A stretch of 15,970 nucleotides of DNA from an uncultured Spongiibacteraceae bacterium (GCA_946480345.1 CAMLJR010000060.1:1-15970); one strand, 5' to 3'; numbered from the stretch's first letter, positions 7,802-15,970 are shown. The notes: a model not told the origin generated them from the letters alone. Program-made: numbers and translations.

Positions 7802-8359
7802 CTATCGATTGGCTACGCCTTTATCGGTCGCATCCATCGCCGTGACATCAAAGATCGTGTACGACAAAGTGATTTCGCTGACTTCTGCCGGCAATGACTG
7901 GTCGACAATGAATTGCACGGCCATTTTTATTTCTTCGCCCGACTTCAACGGTTGTCGCTGAAAACAAAAACATTCGGTTTTATGGAAATACTGTGCCGCA
8001 CGCCCCGGTACAAAACTCGGCACCGCCTGCGCCACCATATCCTTGCCAGTAACATTCTTCGCGTAGTACTCGATTGTCGTTACCGCGCCGGGATGGACTG
8101 TTATGGCCGGCTGCACCGGCCCGAATTGCCACGGCATGCCTTCGGCATTCGCGGCGACGAACTGAACCTTAACCGTGCGACTTTGGTCGACCTTCGCCTG
8201 GACTACATCGTACTTTTTTCCGCTGTATTTGCCGTTCAGACCGAGTGCCTGACAAAGCGTGTCGTACAACGGCACCATCACTACAAATACAAACGCGAAC
8301 ATGCCGATCGCGATGACCGACAGCTTGATCGTCGTTTTTGCGATAGGGCTGTTTGCCAT
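7802..8359 (-). CDS. ctaG: Cytochrome c oxidase assembly protein CtaG (Cox11)
   Basis: CtaG is a membrane-anchored periplasmic copper chaperone that delivers copper to the CuB site of subunit I. The 185 aa product has one N-terminal helix (about 11-31), the conserved LYDTLCQALG just after it (C36), and the copper-binding motif ECFCF with C130 and C132 in HKTECFCFQRQPL. The C-terminal domain is an immunoglobulin-like beta fold in the family, consistent with the alternating pattern here (ITLSYTIFDV). Its position between ctaD and ctaE is the usual one. The 51 nt gap from ctaD contains a strong short hairpin, annotated separately. The ribosome site is weak (GGAA about 7 nt before ATG), so its expression may differ from that of ctaD. 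Confidence 0.96.
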   Translation of the reverse strand: MANSPIAKTTIKLSVIAIGMFAFVFVVMVPLYDTLCQALGLNGKYSGKKYDVVQAKVDQSRTVKVQFVAANAEGMPWQFGPVQPAITVHPGAVTTIEYYAKNVTGKDMVAQAVPSFVPGRAAQYFHKTECFCFQRQPLKSGEEIKMAVQFIVDQSLPAEVSEITLSYTIFDVTAMDATDKGVANR

Positions 8360-8381
8360 TTCCCAGTTCCGCTGTTTTCGC

Positions 8382-8399
8382 GGAGGCCTTACGGCCTCC
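8382..8399 (-). other. Intercistronic hairpin between ctaD and ctaG
   Basis: On the transcribed strand GGAGGCC, GTAA, GGCCTCC forms a perfect 7 bp stem closed by a GNRA-type tetraloop. It lies in the 51 nt gap, beginning 11 nt after the ctaD stop. No T-run follows (next bases CGAAAACAGC), so it is not a standard intrinsic terminator. It is more likely an mRNA-stabilising or processing element that sets the ratio of ctaD to downstream genes; that role is inferred. Confidence 0.6.
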
Positions 8400-8410
8400 A
8401 GGCGTCCGAA

Positions 8411-9988
8411 TTACTTCACTTCGGGCGGTGTAGTGAAAGTGTGATATGGCGCTGGTGTCGGTACGGTCCATTCGAGACCTTGCGCTCCTTCCCATACTTT
8501 CGGATCGTTGATCGGCTTGCCCGAGCGCACGGTGCTGACCACGTTGAACAGGAACAATATCTGGCTCGCGCCGTAAATAAACGCACCGATCGAGGACATC
8601 ATATTGAAATCCGCGAACTGCAAAGCGTAATCGGGAATACGACGCGGCATACCGGCCAACCCGATGAAGTGCTGCGGGAAGAACGTCAGGTTGAAACCGA
8701 GGAATGAAATCCAGAATTGGGTTTTACCCAATGTTTCGTTATACATACGGCCGCACCATTTCGGCAGCCAGTAGTACACCGATGCGGACATCGAGAAAAT
8801 TGCGCCAGCCACCATCGTGTAATGGAAGTGGGCGACGACGAAATACGTATCGTGGTACTGGAAGTCCACCGGCGCCATCGCCAGCATCACGCCGGAAAGA
8901 CCGCCTACAGTGAACAAGAAGACGAACGCTATCGAGAACAGCATCGGCGTTTCGAACGTCATCGAGCCACGAAACATCGTCGTGATCCAGTTGAATACCT
9001 TCACGCCGGTCGGCACTGCAATCAGCAGCGTCGCGTACATGAAGAACAACTCGCCGGTAATCGGCATGCCGACCGTATACATGTGGTGAGCCCACACGAT
9101 GAACGACAGGAATGCGATCGAAGCGGTCGCGTACACCATCGATGCATAACCGAACAGCGGTTTGCGCGCGAAGGTCGGAATGATTTGAGAAACCACGCCG
9201 AAACCCGGCAGGATGATGATGTAAACCTCAGGGTGACCGAAGAACCAGAACACGTGCTGGAACAGCACTGGATCACCACCACCGGCGGCCGAGAAGAACG
9301 ACGTGCCGAAATGGATATCCATCAGCATCATCGTTACTGCACCGGCGAGTACCGGCATTACCGCGACGAGCAGGAACGCGGTGATGAACCAGGTCCATAC
9401 GAACAACGGCATTTTCATGTAGGTCATGCCGGGCGCGCGCAGGTTGATGATGGTGGCGATGATGTTGATCGACCCCATGATCGACGACGCACCCATGATG
9501 TGTACGGCGAAAATGAAGAACGTCACGCTCGGCGGCGCGTAGGTCGTCGACAACGGCGCGTAGAATGTCCAGCCAAAATTCGGCGCACCGCCTTCCATAA
9601 ACAGCGTCGATGCCAGCATTGCGAATGCGAATGGGAGAATCCAGAAACTGAGGTTGTTCATCCGCGGCAGCGCCATATCGGGCGCACCGATCATCAGCGG
9701 AATCATCCAGTTCGCGAGACCGACGAACGCCGGCATGATGGCGCCGAACACCATCACCAGACCATGCATCGTCGTCATCTGGTTGAAGAATTCCGGACGC
9801 ACGAGTTGCAAGCCAGGCTGGAATAATTCGGCGCGAATAATCATCGCGAACGAACCGCCCAGGATGAACATGGCGAAACTGAACCACAGATACAGCGTGC
9901 CGATATCTTTATGGTTGGTGGTGAAAATCCAACGCATTAAACCTTTCGCAGGTCCGTGATGATGATCACCAGCGTGGGTCGTAGCCAT
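8411..9988 (-). CDS. ctaD: Cytochrome c oxidase subunit I (aa3 type)
   Basis: This is the catalytic subunit: it holds heme a and the heme a3-CuB centre where oxygen is reduced, and it pumps protons across the inner membrane. The 525 aa product has the usual twelve-helix composition. Heme a ligands are H75 (TMHG) and H389; the heme a3 ligand is H387 (VVAHFHY). CuB ligands are H252 (GHPEVY) and H301/H302 (AHH), and Y256 is the tyrosine cross-linked to histidine in the family. Proton-channel residues of A-type oxidases are present: D104 in APDMALPRMNN, E254 in HPEVY and K330 in PTGVK. No part looks degraded. The gap to ctaC is 11 nt with AGGGGAA as ribosome site. Confidence 0.98.
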   Translation of the reverse strand: MATTHAGDHHHGPAKGLMRWIFTTNHKDIGTLYLWFSFAMFILGGSFAMIIRAELFQPGLQLVRPEFFNQMTTMHGLVMVFGAIMPAFVGLANWMIPLMIGAPDMALPRMNNLSFWILPFAFAMLASTLFMEGGAPNFGWTFYAPLSTTYAPPSVTFFIFAVHIMGASSIMGSINIIATIINLRAPGMTYMKMPLFVWTWFITAFLLVAVMPVLAGAVTMMLMDIHFGTSFFSAAGGGDPVLFQHVFWFFGHPEVYIIILPGFGVVSQIIPTFARKPLFGYASMVYATASIAFLSFIVWAHHMYTVGMPITGELFFMYATLLIAVPTGVKVFNWITTMFRGSMTFETPMLFSIAFVFLFTVGGLSGVMLAMAPVDFQYHDTYFVVAHFHYTMVAGAIFSMSASVYYWLPKWCGRMYNETLGKTQFWISFLGFNLTFFPQHFIGLAGMPRRIPDYALQFADFNMMSSIGAFIYGASQILFLFNVVSTVRSGKPINDPKVWEGAQGLEWTVPTPAPYHTFTTPPEVK

Positions 9989-9999
9989 AGTGATTCCCC

Positions 10000-11169
10000 T
10001 TACTGACCTTTCTTGAATTTGTAGACGTCAACCGGCTGCGCGGTATCGCCCATGTTATTGCCGAACGCGTTGCGCTGGTACGTGACCACCGCAGCGAGAT
10101 CGACATCATTTAACTGCGCGCCAAACGCCTGCATCGCGGTGCCCGGTTTGCCGTTAACCACAATGTCGAGATGCGCTTTCAGGTCGCCGGTTGCCAGCGG
10201 GCTTTTCGCGATCGCTTTACCCACACCGCCTTCGCCGTTCACGCCATGACATGCCACACAGGCACGGTCGTAAACACCTTTGCCGCGCTCGGTCAGCTCG
10301 GCCAGCGTAAATTGTTTTTCCATCAGCGCTTTCAGTTCAGCGGATTCGGCCTTCTTCTTGCCGAGCCATTCGTTGTATTCATTCTCAGAGACAACGTTCA
10401 CGACGATCGGCATAAAGCCGTGATCGCGACCGCATAGCTCTGCGCATTGGCCACGATAAATGCCGGTTTTCAACGGCGTCGCGTGCGCTTCATTGATAAA
10501 GCCGGGGATGGCATCGCGCTTGACCGCTAGCTCCGGTACCCACCATGCGTGCAATACATCGTTGGCGGTGACCAGAAAGCGAACTTTTTTGTTGACGGGG
10601 AGATAGAGAGGCTCGTCGACTTCGAGCAGATAATCCTGGCCTTTCGGCTCTTCGTTATAAATTTCGGATTGCGGGGTGCGCAACGAACTGAAGAAACTGA
10701 CGTTATTACCGTCAGCGTCGATGTATTCGTATTTCCACTTCCACTGATAGCCGGTAACCATCACATCGAGATCGGCGTTTTTCGTGTCGTACACCTGCAA
10801 GAGAGTGCCAGTGGCTGGAACGGCTAATACGACGAGGATGATGAAGGGGACTACGGTCCAGGCAATTTCAAGCGTAGTGCTCTCGTGAAAATGTGCGGCC
10901 ACTGCACCACGCGATTTGCGATGCGCGAATACCGTATAAAACATCACGCCGAAAGTGACTACTGCGATGCCGACGCACACCCAGATAACAAACATGTGCA
11001 AGTCGTAAATTTTTTCGCCGACCTCGGTGACGCCTTTGGTCAGATTCAATTGGAACCGTCGCCGCCAGGACTCAGCTTCTTCTGCCCATACATCGGTAGC
11101 GACCAGGCTGAGTAACAACAGCACAGGACCAAGCGCTAGCTGGGAAAGCTGCTTCGCTTTTTGGTACAT
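10000..11169 (-). CDS. ctaC: Cytochrome c oxidase subunit II with fused cytochrome c domain
   Basis: Subunit II accepts electrons from cytochrome c at the CuA centre and passes them to subunit I. From ATG 11169 it is 389 aa. There is a signal-like N-terminal segment (about 10-29, VWA then EE as a likely cleavage site), two membrane helices (about 57-82 and 100-125), and a periplasmic cupredoxin domain. CuA ligands are H207, C242, E244, C246, H250 and M253 (CAELCGRDHGFM). A C-terminal extension carries a c-type heme site CVACH (C304, C307, H308) with M346 as likely sixth ligand, so this is the caa3-like fused form. An in-frame TTG at 11184 overlaps the GGAG at 11179-11182 that serves ATG 11169, so ATG was chosen. 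It is the first gene of the structural operon. Confidence 0.97.
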   Translation of the reverse strand: MYQKAKQLSQLALGPVLLLLSLVATDVWAEEAESWRRRFQLNLTKGVTEVGEKIYDLHMFVIWVCVGIAVVTFGVMFYTVFAHRKSRGAVAAHFHESTTLEIAWTVVPFIILVVLAVPATGTLLQVYDTKNADLDVMVTGYQWKWKYEYIDADGNNVSFFSSLRTPQSEIYNEEPKGQDYLLEVDEPLYLPVNKKVRFLVTANDVLHAWWVPELAVKRDAIPGFINEAHATPLKTGIYRGQCAELCGRDHGFMPIVVNVVSENEYNEWLGKKKAESAELKALMEKQFTLAELTERGKGVYDRACVACHGVNGEGGVGKAIAKSPLATGDLKAHLDIVVNGKPGTAMQAFGAQLNDVDLAAVVTYQRNAFGNNMGDTAQPVDVYKFKKGQ

Positions 11170-11178
11170 CTCCCGTGT

Positions 11179-11182
11179 CTCC
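11179..11182 (-). promoter_or_regulatory. Ribosome binding site of ctaC
   Basis: GGAG lies 9 nt before ATG 11169 on the minus strand. It overlaps the alternative in-frame TTG start, and so decides for ATG. A second GGGAG touches the ATG and is too close to be the main site. Confidence 0.5.
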
Positions 11183-11312
11183 AAGGTTATTGTGTTGAGT
11201 TGGCCCTTAGGCCCGCGCTAACGCCCGGTACACAAAAACAATCGAGGCAATACCAATTTGCTGCCGATCTACATCGAGCATTGTGCTGAAGCAGATATTG
11301 TTCTTATTAGTA

Positions 11313-11331
11313 GCTGCAGAATCGCTGCAGC
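11313..11331 (-). other. Hairpin in the ctaC leader
   Basis: GCTGCAG, CGATT, CTGCAGC on the minus strand forms a perfect 7 bp stem with a 5 nt loop. It would lie about 40-60 nt into a transcript starting near 11372 and about 145 nt before the ctaC ATG. No T-run follows. A role in leader stability or regulation is inferred. Confidence 0.5.
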
Positions 11332-11350
11332 GGGGCGTAGGTCGCGGACA

Positions 11351-11360
11351 TAAGGAGGGG
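11351..11360 (-). promoter_or_regulatory. Anti-Shine-Dalgarno-like tract in the ctaC leader
   Basis: The minus-strand leader reads CCCCTCCTTA, which contains CCTCCTTA, the same as the 3' end of bacterial 16S rRNA. It could pair with the GGAG before ctaC. On the plus strand it looks like a strong ribosome site (AAGGAGG), but no start codon follows at a usable distance. Confidence 0.35.
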
Positions 11361-11361
11361 T

Positions 11362-11376
11362 GCGACATAACGTCGC
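11362..11376. repeat. Inverted repeat at the predicted ctaC transcription start
   Basis: GCGAC, ATAAC, GTCGC is a 5 bp inverted repeat overlapping the expected start point of the promoter at 11379-11384. A second copy of GTCGCGGA (11341-11348 and 11372-11379) lies 31 bp away, about three helical turns. This is consistent with an operator, but the arms are short. Confidence 0.35.
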
Positions 11377-11378
11377 GG

Positions 11379-11384
11379 ATTATA
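11379..11384 (-). promoter_or_regulatory. Probable -10 box for the ctaC operon
   Basis: TATAAT on the minus strand is a perfect sigma70 -10 consensus, about 210 nt upstream of the ctaC ATG. At 16-18 nt I see no good -35 (best TGGCAT at 18 nt), so the promoter may depend on an activator. Predicted transcription starts near 11372. Confidence 0.5.
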
Positions 11385-11564
11385 ACCACGACTAAATCGC
11401 TTATGCCACACAATTACTGGGCGAATCTATAGGCAAAAATCAATACTTTGTAAATGAAATGGCGCGTTTAGAAACGAAAAACTTGAGAGGCACTTGAAAA
11501 GAAAAACCGATCTGGCCAATTTTTAGCCACCGATATCTCCATGCTCAATATTAATAAACGAGCG

Positions 11565-11840
11565 TCAATGATCCCGGCGATTCAAACCGGAATTAATATC
11601 CAGCACTCGCACCACCGATACTTCATCTTCATGCGCGAGCGTCTGCTCGCCGATGCGCGGCTGATTGACGCGTGTCGGCAACTCGATCGGCTTGCCTGCT
11701 GCATCCAGCGCATCCCGATATCCGCACTCGACACACTCGCGCACGCGCTGACCGTGTTCATCGTCGTACATGACGATCTTGTCCATCTGTGCACAACGCG
11801 GACACACCGCACCGGCGATAAAACGGCGCTGTTGTTTCAT
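11565..11840 (-). CDS. YheV-like zinc-ribbon protein (DUF2387)
   Basis: This 91 aa protein begins KQQRRFIAGAVCPRC and has ECVECG at 35-40. The two CxxC pairs (C13/C16 and C36/C39) form a zinc-ribbon pattern, and RFIAGAxCPxC with ECVxCG is the signature of the YheV family, whose biochemical role is not established. The C-terminal half is more variable and has no motif I recognise. The start ATG 11840 overlaps the prlC stop (ATGA), so the two are translationally coupled. It is the last gene of the tsaC-hemF-aroE-prlC run. It is longer than the E. coli relative, which I recall as about 66 aa. Confidence 0.87.
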   Translation of the reverse strand: MKQQRRFIAGAVCPRCAQMDKIVMYDDEHGQRVRECVECGYRDALDAAGKPIELPTRVNQPRIGEQTLAHEDEVSVVRVLDINSGLNRRDH

Positions 11841-13924
11841 GCTGCCTGTACTCCAATGCCGCTATGGCGCAGCAACGCATCGACGGCAGGCTTGCGCCCG
11901 CGAAACGCGACGAAGAGCGCCATCGGTTCTCGCGCGCCACCACATTCGAGAATTTCGCGCAAAAAACGCTGGCCGGTATCGCGATTGAAAATACCTTCTT
12001 CCTCGAACGCACCATACGCATCCGCCGAAAGCACTTCCGCCCATTTATAGCTGTAATACCCGGCCGCATAACCGCCGGCAAAAATATGCGTGAAGCTGTG
12101 TTGAAAACGGTTAAATGCCGGCAGCGTATAAACCGAGACTGCACTGCGCACTTCATCGATTACATCCTGAATCGGTTGGGACTGCGCCGCGCTGCCTTCT
12201 TGCTGTGCATTAAAAATGGTGCGATGCAATTTAAAATCGAACAGCGCGAATTCGAGCTGCCGCATCATGAACAAACCGGATTGGAAATTTTTCGCGGCGA
12301 GCATTTTCTCGAGCAGCACCTGCGGCAACGGTTCACCGGTTTGGTAGTGACCCGAAATCAACGGAATCGCTTCCGGTTCCCAGCACCAGTTCTCTAAAAA
12401 CTGGCTCGGCAGTTCGACCGCATCCCACGCGACGCCGTTAATACCCGATACCGGCATCACGTCGATTCGCGTCAGCATGTGATGCAGGCCATGACCGAAT
12501 TCATGAAACAGCGTCGTCACTTCCGCATGAGTAAGCAGCGACGGTAATTCAGCGGTGGGCGGCGTGAAGTTGCACGTTAAAAATGCGACCGGCAATTGCA
12601 CGCTGCCATCGCGATTGCGGCGGCGCGAGCGGCAATTATCCATCCATGCGCCGCCGCGTTTACCGGCACGCGCGTATAAATCGAGATAACAACGCGCGAT
12701 CAGATTGCCGTCGCGCTGCACATTGAAGACCTGCACATCGGCGTGCCACGCAGGAATTGTTTTATCGATGGCGAATTGCACGCCGAACAAACGGCCGACG
12801 ATAGCGAACAAACCATCGATGACTTTCTGCGCCGGAAAATACGGCCGCAATTCTTCTTGCGACAACGCATAACGCGCGAGCCGCAATTTTTCGCTCGCGT
12901 ACGGCACATCCCATGCCTGCAAATCGGCAATCGATAAATGCTTCGCGGCAAATTCGGCGAGTTCGCGAAAATCCTGCTCTGCTAGCGGACGCGAACGCAC
13001 GGCGAGGTCGTTCAAAAAATCCAGCACTTCGTCGGCGTGCTCGGCCATTTTCGTCGCCAGCGAATATTCGGCGTAATTATCGAAATCGAGTAATTGCGCG
13101 AGCTCTTGCCGGGCCACGAGAATTTGCATCATCAGCGCCGAATTATCCCAGCGACCGGCGTTCGGACCCTGATCGGAGGCGCGCGTGGTGTATGCCTCGT
13201 ACAGTTCGCGGCGCAACGCTCGATCATCGGCGTATTGCATTGCCGGCAAATACGACGGCGCATCGAGCGTGATCAGATAACCGTCGAGCGATTTTGTCTG
13301 CGCCGCTTGCCGATACATTTGCAATGCCGATTCGGGTACGCCGCGCAATGTGCTGTCGTCCGTCAGATGTTTTGTCCAGCCTTGCGTGGCATCGAGCACG
13401 TTGTTCGAAAATTTGGTCGACAGATCCGCGAGTAATTTTCGCAATTCGCCGTAACGCTGTTTCGCTGCGCCCTCAAGCGCGACACCCGACAAACGAAAAT
13501 CGCGCAATGCGTTATCGATCACTTTGCGTTTCGGTTCGTCGAGCTGTGCGTACTCCGGGCTATTCGCGAGCTTTTCGTATGCGTCGTATAAACGCCGATT
13601 CTGGCCAAGCTCGGTGCCGTACTCGGTCAATTTCGGCAGCACCGCTTCGTACGCCGCGCGCCATTCCGGCGTATTCGTCACACCGTTCAAATGACCGACC
13701 GGCGCCCAGGCTTTTTCCAGACGATTTTCCAACTCTTCGAGCGGTTCGATCAGCGTCTGCCACGTCGGCCGATCCAGCTTATCTAACAGATCTTCTATGG
13801 CGCGACGATTGCGCGCGAGCAATTCGGTAAACGCGGGTTCGACCCACTGCGGTTGCAGCGCCGGAAAATCCGGCAGCTCGGTATCGCGGAGAAAGGGGTT
13901 TTGCGTGGAATCGGTAACCGTCAT
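11837..13924 (-). CDS. prlC: Oligopeptidase A (M3 family zinc metallopeptidase)
   Basis: PrlC (OpdA) is a cytoplasmic zinc endopeptidase that degrades short peptides, including cleaved signal peptides. The product is 695 aa, near the E. coli length of 680. The catalytic motif HEFGH is at 474-478 and the third zinc ligand is E504 in the ELPSQ motif, the spacing expected for M3 peptidases. The N-terminal part is helical and matches the family start (NPFLRDTELPDF). The chosen start is ATG 13924 because GAGG lies 6 nt before it; an in-frame GTG at 13936 would include that ribosome site in its coding sequence. It follows aroE after 17 nt and overlaps the YheV-like gene by 4 nt. Confidence 0.96.
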   Translation of the reverse strand: MTVTDSTQNPFLRDTELPDFPALQPQWVEPAFTELLARNRRAIEDLLDKLDRPTWQTLIEPLEELENRLEKAWAPVGHLNGVTNTPEWRAAYEAVLPKLTEYGTELGQNRRLYDAYEKLANSPEYAQLDEPKRKVIDNALRDFRLSGVALEGAAKQRYGELRKLLADLSTKFSNNVLDATQGWTKHLTDDSTLRGVPESALQMYRQAAQTKSLDGYLITLDAPSYLPAMQYADDRALRRELYEAYTTRASDQGPNAGRWDNSALMMQILVARQELAQLLDFDNYAEYSLATKMAEHADEVLDFLNDLAVRSRPLAEQDFRELAEFAAKHLSIADLQAWDVPYASEKLRLARYALSQEELRPYFPAQKVIDGLFAIVGRLFGVQFAIDKTIPAWHADVQVFNVQRDGNLIARCYLDLYARAGKRGGAWMDNCRSRRRNRDGSVQLPVAFLTCNFTPPTAELPSLLTHAEVTTLFHEFGHGLHHMLTRIDVMPVSGINGVAWDAVELPSQFLENWCWEPEAIPLISGHYQTGEPLPQVLLEKMLAAKNFQSGLFMMRQLEFALFDFKLHRTIFNAQQEGSAAQSQPIQDVIDEVRSAVSVYTLPAFNRFQHSFTHIFAGGYAAGYYSYKWAEVLSADAYGAFEEEGIFNRDTGQRFLREILECGGAREPMALFVAFRGRKPAVDALLRHSGIGVQAA

Positions 13925-13930
13925 CGCATA

Positions 13931-13934
13931 CCTC
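13931..13934 (-). promoter_or_regulatory. Ribosome binding site of prlC
   Basis: GAGG lies 6 nt before ATG 13924 on the minus strand, supporting that start over the upstream in-frame GTG at 13936. Confidence 0.6.
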
Positions 13935-13941
13935 ACAGAAA

Positions 13942-14795
13942 TTAATGGCCGTTAAGCGCAGCGCGCAGCGTATCGATCACCGGCCGCGTCGATGGACGCA
14001 CACCGCGCCAGATGCAGAATGCCTCGGCAGCCTGTTCGACCAGCATGCCCAGCCCATCGGCGACCGCCCATGCGGCTTCGCTCGCGGCCCAACGCATGAA
14101 AGGCGTCGGCTGTGCGCCGTAGGCGAGGTCGTAGCAGCACGAACCCTCAGCCAGCATATTGCTCGGCAGCGGCGGCAGATCATTGTGCAAACTCGCGGAG
14201 GTTCCGTTGATCACAAGATCGAATTGATTGCCGGCGAGCGCGTCGAAGCTGCACGCGCGAATCGGGCCGAGATCGGAAAATTCCTGCGCCAACAGCTGCG
14301 CTTTATCCGGCGTGCGATTGGCGATCACCAGCAGTTCGGGATGATGCCGCAGCAATGGCTCGAGAATACCGCGCACTGCGCCGCCCGCACCGATCACCAA
14401 CAGCCGGCGGCCGCTGATTTCCCACGCGAGGTTTTGATCGATGTCGCGCGCAAGGCCGACGCCGTCGGTGTTATCGCCGTAAATGCTGCCATCGCTTTGG
14501 ATCGCCAGCGTGTTCACCGCGCCGGCGCGACGCGCGCGGCCACTGAGTTCGTCGGCAAAACTGAACGCATCGAGCTTGAAGGGCACGGTGACATTGAGCC
14601 CTTTGCCGCCACCATCGAAAAATTCACGGGCCGCTGCGGTGAAACCACCGAGCTCGATCAACTGCGCGCGATACGCCAGGTTCTGTTCAGTCTGCGCCGC
14701 GAACGCGGCATGGATCTGCGGCGACCGGCTCTGCTTGATCGGGTTGCCGAATACCGCGTAACGGTCCGGCTCGGTGGTCAGTACATCCTGCGTCA

Positions 14796-14796
<1 letters not shown>
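13942..14796 (-). CDS. aroE: Shikimate dehydrogenase (NADP+)
   Basis: AroE reduces 3-dehydroshikimate to shikimate with NADPH, a step of the chorismate pathway to aromatic amino acids. The 284 aa product shows the shikimate-binding serines S23 and S25 in KQSRSPQIH, the catalytic lysine K74 in NVTVPFK, and the catalytic aspartate D111 in DNTDG. The dinucleotide-binding loop GAGGA is at 136-140. Usual length is about 270-290 aa. The start is ATG 14796, sharing one base with the hemF stop (TAATG); an in-frame TTG at 14811 would overlap hemF and is not needed. The tsaC-hemF-aroE order is common in Pseudomonas-like genomes. Confidence 0.96.
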
Positions 14797-15788
<992 letters not shown>

Positions 15789-15820
15789 TTATCACTTGCG
15801 CTAATGGAAGCAGCGGCGAG

Positions 15821-15970
15821 TTATCCGCCGCGGCGCAGATTGCCGGTGCTCAGATCGCGGATCGGCGTCGGCCCGCGCTGCCCGCCGAGCCGGCCTGGCA
15901 ACACGTAGTCCAATTGCTGGGGAAAGTAGCAACGCACGCGCAGCGCGGAGCGGGCGGGCGGGCGGGTGCT
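15821..15970 (-). CDS. tsaC: Threonylcarbamoyl-AMP synthase TsaC, C-terminal part (partial)
   Basis: The last 49 codons are present, cut by the window edge. The fragment starts [13 protein letters not shown] and continues through [11 protein letters not shown], then [15 protein letters not shown], ending at TAA (15823-15821). The pattern LDYVLPG followed by GGQ and PTPIRDLxTG resembles the end of TsaC/YrdC (RimN) proteins, which make threonylcarbamoyl-AMP for the t6A modification of tRNA. Its position just upstream of hemF and aroE is the known Pseudomonas order, which supports TsaC rather than the longer Sua5 form. The catalytic domain is outside the window. The reading frame crosses a short CGGG repeat without a visible frameshift. 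Confidence 0.8.
   Translation of the reverse strand, partial: STRPPARSALRVRCYFPQQLDYVLPGRLGGQRGPTPIRDLSTGNLRRGG
15951..15966 (+). repeat. CGGG x4 simple repeat
   Basis: Four tandem CGGG units lie inside the tsaC coding region near the window edge, encoding the RPPAR segment on the minus strand. This is probably just GC-rich codon choice; with a 4 bp unit, a change in copy number would shift the frame. Confidence 0.5.

Larger units (their letters stand above)
11170..11564. other. Intergenic region between ctaC and the YheV-like gene
   Basis: These 395 nt contain no convincing gene. The right part (about 11400-11564) is AT-rich and follows the YheV-like stop; on the minus strand it has TGGC, loop, GCCA and then GGTTTTTC, a poor candidate terminator. 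The left part holds the probable ctaC promoter and leader: a TATAAT box, a small palindrome, an anti-Shine-Dalgarno-like tract and a 7 bp hairpin, listed separately. Confidence 0.7.

Noticed and set aside
8717..9826. 369-codon plus-strand open frame opposite ctaD
   Set aside because: It lies entirely antisense to a well conserved subunit I gene. Its product is dominated by His, Arg, Glu and Gln, as expected from the complement of membrane-protein codons, and no domain is recognisable.
11207..11368. 53-codon minus-strand frame in the ctaC leader (begins MSHPSLCPRP)
   Set aside because: It lies downstream of the predicted start but has no ribosome site, would be nearly leaderless, and has no recognisable motif. 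Regulatory leader-peptide features such as runs of one amino acid are absent.
11470..11540. Possible intrinsic terminator after the YheV-like gene
   Set aside because: On the minus strand the stem is only 4 bp (TGGC/GCCA) with a long loop, and the T-run is several bases away. This is too weak to annotate as a terminator.
11864..12397. 177-codon plus-strand frame opposite prlC
   Set aside because: Antisense to the C-terminal half of prlC. It has no convincing start signal or domain.

Overview
The window looks like chromosomal DNA of a gammaproteobacterium. The order ctaC-ctaD-ctaG-ctaE, DUF2909, SURF1, a small thioredoxin-fold protein, ctaA, ctaB, sco matches what I recall of the aa3 oxidase locus of Pseudomonas (PA0105-PA0114). 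The tsaC-hemF-aroE run and the zur-znuC-znuB run are also pseudomonad-like. I cannot place it below class or order from sequence alone. There are no mobile elements, tRNA or rRNA genes, CRISPR arrays or phage genes, and nearly all the DNA is coding.

Layout. (1) 1-2385, plus strand: the last 15 codons of a zur-like regulator, then znuC, znuB and an RluA-type pseudouridine synthase. Each start overlaps the preceding stop or lies just before it, so this is one zinc-uptake operon with an RNA-modification gene at its end. (2) 2420-6435, minus strand: SURF1, a CxxxC membrane-anchored protein, ctaA, ctaB and sco. These are the heme A synthesis and copper/heme insertion genes, mostly coupled by 1-8 nt overlaps. 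(3) 6532-6771, plus strand: one small DUF2909 membrane protein facing the opposite way. (4) 6775-11169, minus strand: the structural genes of an A-type cytochrome c oxidase (ctaC with a fused cytochrome c domain, ctaD, ctaE) and the CuB chaperone ctaG. (5) 11170-11564: the only sizeable gene-free stretch. It holds the probable ctaC promoter and a structured leader. (6) 11565-15970, minus strand: partial tsaC, hemF, aroE, prlC and a YheV-like zinc-ribbon protein, a housekeeping cluster joined by short gaps or overlaps.

How it works together. Regions 2-4 make and assemble a terminal oxidase. CtaB and CtaA convert heme B to heme O and then heme A. Sco and CtaG deliver copper to CuA and CuB. SURF1 helps heme A insertion. 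CtaC, CtaD and CtaE form the enzyme that oxidises cytochrome c and reduces oxygen. HemF, in region 6, supplies an oxygen-dependent step of heme synthesis. The znu operon imports zinc.

I did not find an undescribed multi-gene system. The most interesting points are the CxxxC protein next to SURF1, the leader of ctaC (perfect -10, palindrome, anti-Shine-Dalgarno-like tract, hairpin), and a GNRA-loop hairpin between ctaD and ctaG.
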